A program made the translations under genes and the position numbers. Source: Bacillus sp. EB600 (GTDB taxonomy: Bacteria; Bacillota; Bacilli; Bacillales; Cytobacillaceae). Taken from it: DNA of 64,000 bases. Location: assembly GCF_024494385.1 (NCBI RefSeq), contig NZ_JAEVLT010000001.1:310001-374000 (forward strand), given 5' to 3'. The notes beneath the pieces are model-generated. The model searched no databases. It saw only the letters and a list, made by a program, of their open reading frames with translations, and had not been told where the DNA came from. The number at the start of each line of letters is the position of its first letter. Within the stretch, counting starts at the first letter, position 1. Shown here one piece after another: positions 39,275 to 47,775 of the stretch.

Positions 39275-40459
39275 TTATGCTAATTCTAGAATTGTTGCAA
39301 CGCCTTGGCCGCCACCAATACAAAGTGTAGCTAAGCCTGTTTTTGCGTTTCTACGTTTCATTTCATGGATTAAGGTTACAATTATACGGGCTCCACTTGC
39401 ACCAATAGGATGTCCAAGCGCAACAGCTCCGCCATTAACATTTAAAATTTCGTTTTTAAATCCTAATTCTTTCCCAACAGCAAGGGCTTGCGCTGCAAAT
39501 GCTTCATTTGCTTCAATCAAGTCAAGATCTTCAACAGAAATTGCTGCTTTTTCTAACGCTTTTTTCACTGCTGGTACTGGACCAATTCCCATTACACTTG
39601 GGTCTACTCCGGCACTTGCAGTAGCTTTAATTGTAACTAATGGCTGAAGACCTAGTTCCTCTGCCTTTTCCTTGCTCATAATAACTAATGCTGCTGCTCC
39701 ATCATTAATTCCTGAAGCATTTCCAGCTGTTACCGTTCCGTCCTTTTTGAATGCAGGGCGCAGCTTCGCAAGCTTTTCTGCTGTTGAACCTTTTTTAGGG
39801 AATTCGTCGGTATCAAAAACAATTGGGTCACCTTTTCGTTGCGGAATGACAACCGGAATAATCTCATCCTTAAATTTACCATCTTCAATTGCTTGGACCG
39901 CTTTTTGCTGACTCCATGCCGAAAACTCATCTTGTTGTTCTCTTGTAATCTCATACTTTTCAGCAACGTTTTCAGCAGTTATGCCCATATGGTAATCGTT
40001 AAATGCACACCATAAACCATCGTTGATCATGCTGTCAATTAATTTTTGATCTCCCATTTTGAAGCCATCGCGAGCATTTTTTAACAAGTATGGCGCTTGG
40101 CTCATACTTTCCATTCCGCCTGCTACGACAATTTCAGAATCTCCTGCAAGGATTGCTTGCATGGCTAGATGAACGGCCTTCATACCTGAACCACAAACCT
40201 TATTAATTGTTAATGCAGAAGAAGTAACCGGAATTCCTGCTTTTATTTGAGCCTGACGAGCTGGATTTTGGCCAATCCCTGCTTGCAAGACATTACCCAT
40301 AATAACTTCATCTACCTGCTCTGCTTTTACTCCTGCTTGTTCGAGAGCACCTTTAATTGCCGTTGATCCTAGCTCAACTGCATCTACGTTTTTCAAACTT
40401 CCATTGAAGCTTCCAATTGCCGTACGAACGGCGCTTACGATTACGATCTCTTTAGTCAT
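39275..40459 (-). CDS. Acetyl-CoA C-acetyltransferase (thiolase)
   Basis: 394 residues, typical biosynthetic or degradative thiolase length. The acyl-carrying Cys is in [12 protein letters not shown] (near residue 88), the His in [10 protein letters not shown] (near 349) and the second Cys in CIGGGQG (near 379). It joins or splits acetyl-CoA units. Whether it serves beta-oxidation or acetoacetyl-CoA formation cannot be decided here; no 3-hydroxyacyl-CoA dehydrogenase is adjacent. It stands between yqkE and a small gene, in a place where B. subtilis has no thiolase, as far as I recall. Monocistronic. Confidence 0.92.
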   Translation of the reverse strand: MTKEIVIVSAVRTAIGSFNGSLKNVDAVELGSTAIKGALEQAGVKAEQVDEVIMGNVLQAGIGQNPARQAQIKAGIPVTSSALTINKVCGSGMKAVHLAMQAILAGDSEIVVAGGMESMSQAPYLLKNARDGFKMGDQKLIDSMINDGLWCAFNDYHMGITAENVAEKYEITREQQDEFSAWSQQKAVQAIEDGKFKDEIIPVVIPQRKGDPIVFDTDEFPKKGSTAEKLAKLRPAFKKDGTVTAGNASGINDGAAALVIMSKEKAEELGLQPLVTIKATASAGVDPSVMGIGPVPAVKKALEKAAISVEDLDLIEANEAFAAQALAVGKELGFKNEILNVNGGAVALGHPIGASGARIIVTLIHEMKRRNAKTGLATLCIGGGQGVATILELA

Positions 40460-40752
40460 TTGATTAACTCCTTTTCTCTACTTTGCTTTGTCATATACAT
40501 AATTCTCCCTTTATTTCTAAAATCCTTTATTTTTTTTAAAATATTTTAAATATTTATAGTTTTTAAAATATTTGTCGTTTTATCGTGAATTTTGTCGGTT
40601 ATTGCGATTGTTTTTTAGCTGATTTGAAAAAGGAACTACTGTTTATTTTTACGAGCATTTTTACCTTGGTCTACAGTGAATAAGCTTCCTTCTTTTGATC
40701 CATCTTAAGAAATGGAACTGTGAATGAAACTGTGATGGAAGGGGGATTTGTT
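40460..40752. other. Divergent upstream region of thiolase and a 47-codon gene
   Basis: 293 bases, very AT-rich near 40520-40580 with short direct and inverted AAATATTT repeats. It must contain the thiolase promoter on the minus strand. No FadR-type palindrome was seen. Confidence 0.4.
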
Positions 40753-40896
40753 ATGAGTCAAAAACGGGATAAAGGCTTCAGCCAAAATGGAAAAAATTAT
40801 GCTGACTCTGCTGGTGGCGGGAAACGGATGATTGCTGCTGAAGAGCTTGAAAAAGCTATTCATCCTACAAAACGGCAAAATACAGAACAGCCTTAA
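40753..40896 (+). CDS. Uncharacterised 47-residue hydrophilic protein
   Basis: Short frame with ATG at 40753, a G-rich site (GGAAGGGGG) 6 bases upstream and a strong terminator right after its stop, so it is likely a real gene. The product is basic and hydrophilic (QKRDKGFSQNGKNYADSAGG start, EELEKAIHP near the end), with no Cys, signal peptide or membrane helix. Composition resembles small spore proteins but I do not recognise a family. It lies between the thiolase and yqkD. Confidence 0.65.
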   Translation: MSQKRDKGFSQNGKNYADSAGGGKRMIAAEELEKAIHPTKRQNTEQP

Positions 40897-40913
40897 ACTA
40901 TGTGTACGCTTAT

Positions 40914-40944
40914 AAGCCGCTGAATGGGTCAGCGGCTTTTTTCA
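40914..40944 (+). terminator. Intrinsic terminator of the 47-codon gene
   Basis: Perfect 10-base stem AAGCCGCTGA (40914-40923) with 40929-40938, then TTTT. Confidence 0.9.
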
Positions 40945-41005
40945 TGCTAAAATAGATGTAGCTTTCCTATTTTTTTCTTAACCAACATTTTTCGGGGGTA
41001 TTGCG

Positions 41006-41914
41006 ATGAAAAAAACGTTGAAAACTTTCCTTACTTCCTTCTTTTCCCTACTTTTTATTGGCTTTTACTTTTCCAATCGCCTTATGTACATAAAAAAGAA
41101 GGATGAGAAGCTGATTTTAGATCGGGAGTTAACTGCCGGAAGATACCGTCCTGAAGATTTTGAGTCCTTAGCTAAACAGGATGTGACAATTGTATCCCCA
41201 TTTGGATACAAGATAAAAGCACTGCTTGTTGAACCTCATCAATCTAATCGGTACATCATCATCGCTCATGGTGTGACAGAAAACAAAGTGAACTCGATTA
41301 AGTATATGAATCTCTTTTTAAAGCGAGGGTTTAATGCCGTTATTTATGACCATCGCCGCCATGGGGAATCAGGGGGGAAAACAACAAGTTACGGCCATTA
41401 TGAAAAGTTTGATTTAAAGGCGGTTATTGATTGGCTCAAAAAAGAAAAAGGCCCGAATCTCCTGCTGGGTATTCACGGCGAATCAATGGGGGCTGCAACG
41501 ATGCTGTTATACGCAGGGATGCTTGAGGATGCTGCTGACTTTTATATTGCTGACTGTTCTTTTTCAAGTTTGAAGGACCAGGTTCGCTATCAGCTTAAAA
41601 AAGATTTGAAACTGCCAGGATCACTAATTATTCCAATCGGCAATTTGTTTTTACGTCTGCGTGATAAATATTGGATTACAGACGTATCTCCAATTTCAGT
41701 GATTGACCAAATTCAACATCCCATTCTTTTTATTCACAGTAAAAAAGATGATTATATTTTGCCTTCGATGACAGAAAAATTATTTGCCCAAAAACAAGGG
41801 CCAAAAATGCTGTTTCTTGCTGAAAATGGTCGTCACGCCCAATCTCTAAACGAAAACGCTGCCGATTATGAAAAAGCGATTGATGAATTCTTGGAAAAAT
41901 ACGTCGTCCTATAA
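41006..41914 (+). CDS. yqkD: Alpha/beta hydrolase YqkD
   Basis: 302 residues. An N-terminal signal-anchor helix (about 8-25) is followed by an alpha/beta hydrolase domain: oxyanion region IIAHGVTEN, nucleophile Ser in GIHGESMGA (near residue 159), Asp in SKKDDYILP and His in GRHAQSL. It is an esterase-like membrane-attached enzyme with unknown substrate; YqkD of B. subtilis has the same layout. A GGGGG ribosome binding site precedes the ATG. Convergent with yqkB. Confidence 0.88.
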   Translation: MKKTLKTFLTSFFSLLFIGFYFSNRLMYIKKKDEKLILDRELTAGRYRPEDFESLAKQDVTIVSPFGYKIKALLVEPHQSNRYIIIAHGVTENKVNSIKYMNLFLKRGFNAVIYDHRRHGESGGKTTSYGHYEKFDLKAVIDWLKKEKGPNLLLGIHGESMGAATMLLYAGMLEDAADFYIADCSFSSLKDQVRYQLKKDLKLPGSLIIPIGNLFLRLRDKYWITDVSPISVIDQIQHPILFIHSKKDDYILPSMTEKLFAQKQGPKMLFLAENGRHAQSLNENAADYEKAIDEFLEKYVVL

Positions 41915-41928
41915 TTAAATCCAACTCG

Positions 41929-41959
41929 AAAAGCAGACTTGTAAAGTTAGTCTGCTTTT
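41929..41959. terminator. Bidirectional terminator between yqkD and yqkB
   Basis: Perfect 11-base stem AAAAGCAGACT (41929-41939) with 41949-41959, T run after it on the plus strand. The distal arm encodes the last residues (KKAD) of YqkB. Confidence 0.85.
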
Positions 41960-42276
41960 TTTACGATTAAACTCATATGCCCGTTTAAAGTTTGCTGTGA
42001 ACTCGATAATTGAAACCAATTGGATGTTTGGGAAAAATCAAGTTTCATTTTTTCATCAAAGAAAACTGTTTTCGCTTTTTCAACATATATGGTTTGAGCA
42101 TTTGTTTCAACTGCGATATCGTCATCCTCTAATTCCGGTTCAAACCACAAAACAGCAACACCATCTACTGCGCATCCGCACCCTTCTGTATCGTATTTTA
42201 ACTTTAAATAACCATTACAGTCTTTTGTCTTTTCACTGATTTTTGCAGCAGCAGGATCTGTTATCGTAATCTCCAT
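41947..42276 (-). CDS. yqkB: Iron-sulfur biosynthesis family protein YqkB (HesB-like)
   Basis: 109 residues with the HesB/IscA-like fold of the YqkB type (YLKLKYDTEGCGCAVDG region with a CGC pair near residues 33-35). The second conserved Cys-x-Cys of true IscA scaffolds is absent, so the function as a cluster carrier is unproven. Its end lies inside the terminator shared with yqkD. Confidence 0.82.
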   Translation of the reverse strand: MEITITDPAAAKISEKTKDCNGYLKLKYDTEGCGCAVDGVAVLWFEPELEDDDIAVETNAQTIYVEKAKTVFFDEKMKLDFSQTSNWFQLSSSQQTLNGHMSLIVKKAD

Positions 42277-42358
42277 GTTAAAAACTCCCTTCCTCGCATA
42301 TGATAGTGTACACCATACATCTTTTCAATTTCTTTGCTTCTTTTCCTAACACAGATCA

Positions 42359-42694
42359 CTATACATCCATTAATCGAACATCAGCAATATCAACTATCGC
42401 AATACGATGGATCTCTTGAAAGCGGTCAATAATATGGAGTTTTTGAGCTAGTTCATCCCAATTATGAATTTTGCCAACGACGATTTCATAGTTATGATTT
42501 TGATAATGTGTAATGGCCACGAGTTGATTACACTCGACTGCCTCCATTATTATCTCGTTCATCCATTCAAGCTGCTGCTCATCAATGCTTTTTTTCTGTT
42601 CATATTGATCTTCCTTTACCCAATCCCGGAGTAGTTTTACGTGCTCGGGAAGCATCATCGCCGTCCATTTTATCCTCCCACGGTCGCGAATCAT
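42359..42694 (-). CDS. yqjX: YolD-like protein YqjX, partner of PolYB
   Basis: 111 residues, YolD-like family (RDRGRIKWTAMMLPEHVKLL at the N-terminus). Such proteins are encoded directly behind Y-family polymerases of the UvrX/YqjW type and are thought to act with them. The ATG at 42694 has GGGAGGTG upstream; this ribosome binding site overlaps the polYB stop, so the two genes are coupled. Confidence 0.88.
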   Translation of the reverse strand: MIRDRGRIKWTAMMLPEHVKLLRDWVKEDQYEQKKSIDEQQLEWMNEIIMEAVECNQLVAITHYQNHNYEIVVGKIHNWDELAQKLHIIDRFQEIHRIAIVDIADVRLMDV

Positions 42695-42708
42695 ATTTTC
42701 ACCTCCCA

Positions 42709-43974
42709 TTATTGCTTGTGCCCGCCGACAAGTTTTGCCCGCTCTCTAGCCGTTCCGGCCGATGTGTAAGAAACAGCGCGCAATAGAGCACCCGAGCCAA
42801 AGCGGTTACGGATACGGTCAACCACATAACCCAGCTCCCACCTTTTATCAGCACCTAAATCAAAGAGACTAAGCTGCAGTTCTTTATCATCAACAATGTT
42901 TCCGAGGGTAATCGAAATGTTCCGAACCGTCTTGCCATTGTAATGCTGACGAAATAAGTCAAGACAAACATGATAAAGCTCCATCGTCACATTTGTGGGC
43001 TGATTGATCGTTTTCGAGCGATGAAAACCGCCGCCAAAGTCTTCATGACTATAGCCTATTCCGAGGCTGACTGTTCTCCCAGCTTTCCGTTGTGTCCGTG
43101 CCCTTCGCGCCACTTCCTCACACATTTCTAAAATTACCTGCTGAATTTCTTCTTTGTCCTTATAGTCCCTTAGCAGGATTTGACTTTTCCCAAAACTGAT
43201 TTGCCCCTCAATAATCGGTGCACCTAAATCAGACAGATCAACTCCCCATGCATGGTGATATAGCTGATTTCCCATTATCCCAAATTTCTTTTCTAGTTTT
43301 TCCAAATCAAATCTGGCTAGTTGACCGACAGTAAAAATACCCATGCCGTTTAACGTTTTCTCGACACGCTTGCCAATTCCCCACATTTCACTAAGTGGTG
43401 AAACGTTCCAAATCTTTGTCGGAACGTCCTCAAATGTCCATTCGGCAATCCCTCTTTTCTTTGTCTTTGCCTCTAAATCAAGACAAAGCTTTGCCATCAG
43501 CATGTTAGGACCAATTCCGGCCGCGCTGGGCAGCTGAAATTCCCGCTCAATATCGTCCTTTATTTTTTTGGCAATTGTAACAGCATCACCCCATAGAGTA
43601 ACAGCCCCGTCTACTTTTATAAAGCTTTCATCAACGCTGTATGTGTGAATAGCTTCTTTTGGAACATAACGATTAAAGACACGGGAAATTTCCGTTGCAA
43701 TCCGCAAGTATGTCGCCATCTTAGGTTCAACGACCTTAATTCTTGGATCCTTCGGGATTTCGAACAAACGTGAGCCGGTTTTAATCCCAAACTCTCTTTT
43801 TAAGCGCGGTGATGCAGCCAGAATGACACTTCCCTGTCGCTCATGATTTCCTGCTACAGCTAAATAGCAATTTAAAGGATCAAGTCCCTCCATTACCGCC
43901 GAACAGCTCGCATAAAAGCTTTTCATGTCAACGCATAGAATTTTATTTTGCGGCAAGGTGCTGTAATCGACCAT
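42709..43974 (-). CDS. polYB: Y-family DNA polymerase PolYB (YqjW/UvrX type)
   Basis: 421 residues. Palm motifs LCVDMKSFYASC (metal Asp) and TYSVDESFIKVDG (Asp-Glu), fingers, thumb with HhH (IGKRVEKTLNGMGI) and a little-finger domain ending before SLFDLG, a beta-clamp-like motif (LQLSLFDLG). It replicates past DNA lesions with low fidelity. It is followed by the YolD-like partner. A LexA-like box overlaps the promoter, so SOS control is likely; yqjW is an SOS gene in B. subtilis. Confidence 0.93.
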   Translation of the reverse strand: MVDYSTLPQNKILCVDMKSFYASCSAVMEGLDPLNCYLAVAGNHERQGSVILAASPRLKREFGIKTGSRLFEIPKDPRIKVVEPKMATYLRIATEISRVFNRYVPKEAIHTYSVDESFIKVDGAVTLWGDAVTIAKKIKDDIEREFQLPSAAGIGPNMLMAKLCLDLEAKTKKRGIAEWTFEDVPTKIWNVSPLSEMWGIGKRVEKTLNGMGIFTVGQLARFDLEKLEKKFGIMGNQLYHHAWGVDLSDLGAPIIEGQISFGKSQILLRDYKDKEEIQQVILEMCEEVARRARTQRKAGRTVSLGIGYSHEDFGGGFHRSKTINQPTNVTMELYHVCLDLFRQHYNGKTVRNISITLGNIVDDKELQLSLFDLGADKRWELGYVVDRIRNRFGSGALLRAVSYTSAGTARERAKLVGGHKQ

Positions 43975-44004
43975 CCTTACTCCTCCAGATGCATTATTGA
44001 TAAG

Positions 44005-44018
44005 CGAACATTAGTTCT
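44005..44018. promoter_or_regulatory. LexA (SOS) box before polYB
   Basis: CGAACATTAGTTCT matches the Bacillus SOS box CGAACnnnnGTTCG with one mismatch. It lies just downstream of a TATAAT on the minus strand (44022-44027), over the expected polYB transcription start. A weaker match (CGAACGCATATTCC, minus strand) is at 44041-44054. Confidence 0.75.
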
Positions 44019-44147
44019 ATTATTATATCCTTATTTTAAAGGAATATGCGTTCGTATTCAATGGGAATTTTTCTATTTATAAGGGGATTTTTACCAATAT
44101 GGAGAATCACAAATAAAACGGTATAATTGTTTGTGGAGGCCGATTCC

Positions 44148-44342
44148 ATGGACAGAAAACTTATTTGCAAGATGATTCAAAACTGCTTTAAACAGTACTA
44201 TTCGGATGCTGACTCACTGCCCCTAAACAAAGAAGAGATGGATACGCTTTGTAATAAAATAGGAAAAATTAAGTGTGAGGAACCGAATGCAGACTTGTAC
44301 GAGGTTGTAAACGATACTGTTTATGAGTTTTTAACAAACTAA
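44148..44342 (+). CDS. yqzH: YqzH family protein
   Basis: 64 residues, small and acidic, with three Cys (ICKM, NCFK, LCNKIGKIKC) and no signal peptide. It matches the YqzH family by size and place next to the Y-family polymerase. Function unknown; in B. subtilis the gene is DNA-damage inducible. The ATG at 44148 has GTGGAGG 8 bases upstream, and TATAAT lies at about 44122. Divergent from polYB with LexA-like boxes in between. Confidence 0.8.
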   Translation: MDRKLICKMIQNCFKQYYSDADSLPLNKEEMDTLCNKIGKIKCEEPNADLYEVVNDTVYEFLTN

Positions 44343-44349
44343 AATACAG

Positions 44350-44385
44350 CGTAAAAAAAGCCTCTGCCACAGCAGAGACTTTATT
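44350..44385 (-). terminator. Terminator between yqzH and yqjQ
   Basis: Ten-base stem 44358-44367 with 44372-44381, fully paired on the minus strand (one wobble), followed there by seven T. Confidence 0.8.
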
Positions 44386-45172
44386 TTTGATTAAATGCCT
44401 TTTTCCCAATCCGTTCAAACAATCGGGGAAAAAGAGTATAGATAACACTTCCCATATTCATCCAGCGGGGCAAATTAATTTCTCTTGTCCTTGTTAGCAT
44501 AGCGTTGACGATCTTTTGTGCGACATATTCCGGCTGGAGGATAAATCTTTGTACATTTTTAACGTATGTTCCTTTTTCGTCGGCAATTGTAAAGAAATTG
44601 GTCGCAATTGGACCCGGGTTCACAGCTGTAACATAGACATTTTCATCAGCAAGCTCCATTCTCAGAGCATTCGTATAGCCAAGTACCGCATGCTTAGTAG
44701 CAGAATATACACTCGATTTAGGGGTGGCAATTTTCCCAGCTTGGGAGGCGATATTAATGATATGGCCGGAATGCCTCTCCCGCATTTTAGGCAGCACCAT
44801 GCTTGTACAAGCCATTAAACCAACAACATTCACGCTGAACATTCCTTTAATTTCTTCGATTGTCGCTTCATGTACGGCATGGAAAATTCCAAACCCGGCG
44901 TTATTAACCAAAATATCGACATATTGAACCGTTGCAAAGATTTGCGTAAAGACTTCCTTAATTTTGTCTGTATCTGACACATCGAGTTGAAAAACAGCTA
45001 CTTTAACATGGTGGTGCTGCTGTAAATCCCGCTGCAGCACCTGCAGTTTGTCTATATTTCTCGCTAACAGCACAAGGTTCGCCCCCCGTGCTGCACAAAG
45101 CTTTGCGATTTCCGCACCTATTCCTCCCGAGGCACCAGTAATCACAATATTTTTACCTTTTAATCTTTCCAT
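44381..45172 (-). CDS. yqjQ: Short-chain dehydrogenase YqjQ
   Basis: 263 residues, classical SDR. Cofactor loop TGASGGIG (12-19), NNAG (near 93), catalytic Ser in NIASQAGK and YSATK (Tyr-x3-Lys), then PGPIATNF. It is an NAD(P)-dependent oxidoreductase of unknown substrate. Monocistronic, its end overlapping the terminator with yqzH. Confidence 0.92.
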   Translation of the reverse strand: MERLKGKNIVITGASGGIGAEIAKLCAARGANLVLLARNIDKLQVLQRDLQQHHHVKVAVFQLDVSDTDKIKEVFTQIFATVQYVDILVNNAGFGIFHAVHEATIEEIKGMFSVNVVGLMACTSMVLPKMRERHSGHIINIASQAGKIATPKSSVYSATKHAVLGYTNALRMELADENVYVTAVNPGPIATNFFTIADEKGTYVKNVQRFILQPEYVAQKIVNAMLTRTREINLPRWMNMGSVIYTLFPRLFERIGKKAFNQK

Positions 45173-45340
45173 TAAACTACTTCACCTCAACTGACTTCGT
45201 CCGGTAACGTGGTAGTAAATTCCATGCACTTCCAGACAAAATTAATTCTTTTACTATTAATCTCCGATACAACTAACAAATAGTCAAGTTGTGCTCATTC
45301 ACGCAATTATTTACAAAAAGGACTTCATCAAATTTTCCAC

Positions 45341-45370
45341 TTGACAAATACCCCATCCTTCCTGCATAAT
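45341..45370 (+). promoter_or_regulatory. SigA promoter of the proI T-box transcript
   Basis: Perfect TTGACA (45341-45346), 18 bases, CATAAT (45365-45370). Expected start about 45377, just before the T-box leader. Confidence 0.85.
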
Positions 45371-45392
45371 CAATTAAAATTTGTTCGATAGA

Positions 45393-45634
45393 AAAGCGAT
45401 GAATAAGGCCAGTAAATGAACGAATGGCTAAAGAGAGTGAGGCCCCTTGGTTGAAAGGCCGCACAGCCCTCTTGATCATTGAACCTACCTTATGAGCAAT
45501 TAGGAAAACCTAACGCATATCCGGCGTTATCGGAGTTAAAGTGAACCCTCGAATTTTTTTTCAAAAAGGGTAAATGAAGGTGGTACCGCGGAAGATCAGA
45601 CCTTTCGTCCTTTACGGATGAAAGGTCTTTTTAT
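45393..45634 (+). promoter_or_regulatory. Proline T-box riboswitch leader of proI
   Basis: Stem I begins near GCGATGAATAAGGCC and AGTA (45411), has the AGAGAGTGAGG element and distal loop (TTGGTTGAAA), and the specifier loop GAA-CCT-ACC with Pro codon CCT at 45484-45486. The T-box AAGGTGGTACCGCGG is at 45577-45591. The terminator stem is 45598-45610 with 45616-45628, then TTTTTATTTTT. Uncharged tRNA-Pro should stabilise the antiterminator through UGGU pairing and switch proI on. proI is a T-box gene in B. subtilis. Confidence 0.95.
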
Positions 45635-45672
45635 TTTTGGTAAATTATTTTGATTTTTAGGGAGGAAATATA

Positions 45673-46518
45673 ATGAAAAAATTAGTGTTTTTCGGCGCAG
45701 GTTCAATGGCAGAAGCAATGATTTCAGGCATTGTTGAAAATAAGTTAATGGATCCTAAAAATATTTGGGTAACAAACAAAGCAAATAAGGAAAAATTGTC
45801 AGCCCTTCATCAGAAATATGATGTCACGGGGACCTATGATTTAAACATGCTGTTTGCTGGAGCAGAAGCAGTTGTGTTAGCAATGAAGCCGAAGGATGCG
45901 GCAACAGCCATTAAGGAGATTAGCAGCTATTTATCAGACGAAATAATGATAATATCTGTTCTTGCCGGGATCTCGATCAACACAATCGAAGAACTATCCG
46001 GGAAGCGGCTTTCGATCGCAAGAGCAATGCCAAATACTTCAGCGGCCGTCGGAAAATCAGCCACTGGTATTGCTGTGAATAGCACAGTTACTACAAGTCA
46101 AATGGAGACCATCAAACAATTATTTGAAACGGTTGGATTTGCCGCGTTTGTTCCTGAAGAACAACTTGACGCTGTAACAGGATTGTCTGGAAGCGGACCG
46201 GCGTATATCTATTATCTGGTCGAGGCAATGGAAAAAGGGGCTGCAGAAACTGGGCTTGATCAGGAGACAGCCAAAAAGCTCATTATTCAAACACTCATAG
46301 GAGCTGCAGAAATGGTGAGGGTATCACCAAAGCCTTCCAAACAGCTTCGTAAGGAAGTAACAAGCCCTGGTGGAACAACAGAAGCAGGACTTCAAATTCT
46401 TGAAAAAAATGGCGTTCAGCAAGCTTTCATCGAGTGTATCAAAGCGGCGACAGTGCAATCCAAGAAAATGGGTGAAGCGTTAAGAACAGAGCTTCATTCT
46501 ACAAAGCAAACATTATAA
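45673..46518 (+). CDS. proI: Pyrroline-5-carboxylate reductase
   Basis: 281 residues. Rossmann motif FFGAGSMAEAM (near 5-15), AMPNTSAAVGKSATG and the C-terminal P5CR signature GSGPAYIYYLVEAMEKGA and KEVTSPGGTTEAGL. It makes proline from pyrroline-5-carboxylate with NADPH. The proline T-box just upstream identifies this copy as the regulated anabolic ProI type. GGGAGG precedes the ATG. Confidence 0.96.
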   Translation: MKKLVFFGAGSMAEAMISGIVENKLMDPKNIWVTNKANKEKLSALHQKYDVTGTYDLNMLFAGAEAVVLAMKPKDAATAIKEISSYLSDEIMIISVLAGISINTIEELSGKRLSIARAMPNTSAAVGKSATGIAVNSTVTTSQMETIKQLFETVGFAAFVPEEQLDAVTGLSGSGPAYIYYLVEAMEKGAAETGLDQETAKKLIIQTLIGAAEMVRVSPKPSKQLRKEVTSPGGTTEAGLQILEKNGVQQAFIECIKAATVQSKKMGEALRTELHSTKQTL

Positions 46519-46590
46519 AGACGTATTTTTTTACACTTTTGGAGCATTTGGTATACTTAAGAAAGAAAACAAATGAATGGAGGTCCACCA

Positions 46591-47610
46591 ATGCCAGCAA
46601 AGTTGTTAACACCTTTTACAGTAAAAGGTGTTACCTTAAAAAATCGAATTGTTATGTCGCCAATGTGTATGTACTCTAGCTATAATGAAGATGGAATGGT
46701 TCAAAATTGGCATCGCACCCATTATGTATCGAGAGCAGTCGGTCAAGTGGGGTTAATAATTTTAGAATCAACGGCAGTTACTCCACAAGGTAGAATCTCC
46801 ACCCAGGATCTAGGAATTTGGAACGAAGAACATATTGGGAGTTTAAGGCAGCTTGTCGACCTGATCAGAGAACAGGGAGCAAAAGTTGGTATACAGATTA
46901 ACCACGCTGGTAGAAAGGCCGTGGTGGAAGGAGAAATTCTTGCTCCTTCTGCGATTGCATTTAATGATCAAATGAAAACTCCTAAAGAAATGACAAAAGC
47001 AGAAATTGCCGAAACCGTTGAAGCATTTAAACAGGCTGCTGCAAGGACTCAAAAGGCTGGGTTTGATATCATTGAACTGCACGGTGCCCATGGGTATTTA
47101 ATTAATCAATTTTTATCACCGCTGGCGAACCACCGAACGGATGAATATGGCGGTACAGCTAAAAATCGCTATCGGTTCCTGCGTGAAGTCATTGCAGCTG
47201 TTAAATCTGTCTGGGATGGCCCTTTGTTTATTCGAATTTCTGCAAATGATTATCATGAACAAGGCCTTACAACCAGTGATTATGTAACTATGGCTAAATG
47301 GATGAAAGACCAGGGGGTTGATTTCATTGACGTCAGCTCAGGCGGAGTTGCTCCAATTCAAATTAATGACTACCCTGGTTATCAAGTGAAATTTTCTGAA
47401 GAAATCAAACATGGAGCTGAAGTTTCTACAAGTGCACTCGGCTTGATTACTTCGGCCGTACACGCAGAGGAAATTCTCCAAAATGACAGGGCTGATTTAA
47501 TTTTCCTTGGTCGCGCACTGCTTCGCGACCCCTATTGGCCGCGTACAGCCGCTAAAGTGCTTGGTGTTGAGCTTGAAAGTCCAAAACAATATAAGCGCGG
47601 CTGGAATTAA
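46591..47610 (+). CDS. namA: NADPH dehydrogenase NamA (Old Yellow Enzyme YqjM type)
   Basis: 339 residues, FMN-binding TIM barrel of the YqjM class: [12 protein letters not shown] with the active-site Cys, [13 protein letters not shown], the [15 protein letters not shown] motif with catalytic His residues and the HRTDEYGG loop. It reduces activated C=C bonds of enals, enones and nitro compounds in xenobiotic or oxidative stress. The ATG at 46591 has TGGAGGT 6 bases upstream; an ATG 18 bases earlier overlaps that site. Confidence 0.95.
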   Translation: MPAKLLTPFTVKGVTLKNRIVMSPMCMYSSYNEDGMVQNWHRTHYVSRAVGQVGLIILESTAVTPQGRISTQDLGIWNEEHIGSLRQLVDLIREQGAKVGIQINHAGRKAVVEGEILAPSAIAFNDQMKTPKEMTKAEIAETVEAFKQAAARTQKAGFDIIELHGAHGYLINQFLSPLANHRTDEYGGTAKNRYRFLREVIAAVKSVWDGPLFIRISANDYHEQGLTTSDYVTMAKWMKDQGVDFIDVSSGGVAPIQINDYPGYQVKFSEEIKHGAEVSTSALGLITSAVHAEEILQNDRADLIFLGRALLRDPYWPRTAAKVLGVELESPKQYKRGWN

Positions 47611-47619
47611 AAATAGACT

Positions 47620-47748
47620 GGTTCGACTAGTCAAACACGAAGAGCGTTAGCGCATTCGTGCTTGACTAGTCGCTGGGCGCTGGAGCTAGAGGGATCAACT
47701 TCATTCAAAGTTATCAACAGGTAATTTTTTTATAATTTCCTAGACGAC
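47620..47748 (+). repeat. Dispersed intergenic repeat, family A, copy 4 (headless, long hairpin)
   Basis: Contains CACGAAGAGCGTTAGCGC, TAGTCGCTGGGCGCTGGAGC and the AT tail with CATTCAAAGTTATCAACAGG and TTTCCTAGACGA, nearly identical to the tail of copy 1. The head is missing. Instead an 18-base stem with one mismatch is formed: 47624-47641 with 47655-47672. Lies between the convergent ends of namA and rnz. Confidence 0.8.
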
Positions 47749-47775
47749 AAAAAAGACGGTCTAACCGTCTTTTTT
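47749..47775 (-). terminator. Intrinsic terminator of rnz
   Basis: Twelve-base stem AAAAAAGACGGT (47749-47760) with 47764-47775 and a 3-base loop; the rnz stop begins at its edge. Confidence 0.85.

Noticed and set aside
45273..45479. Minus-strand frame over the proI leader
   Set aside because: It is antisense to the T-box stem I and promoter, and has no ribosome binding site.
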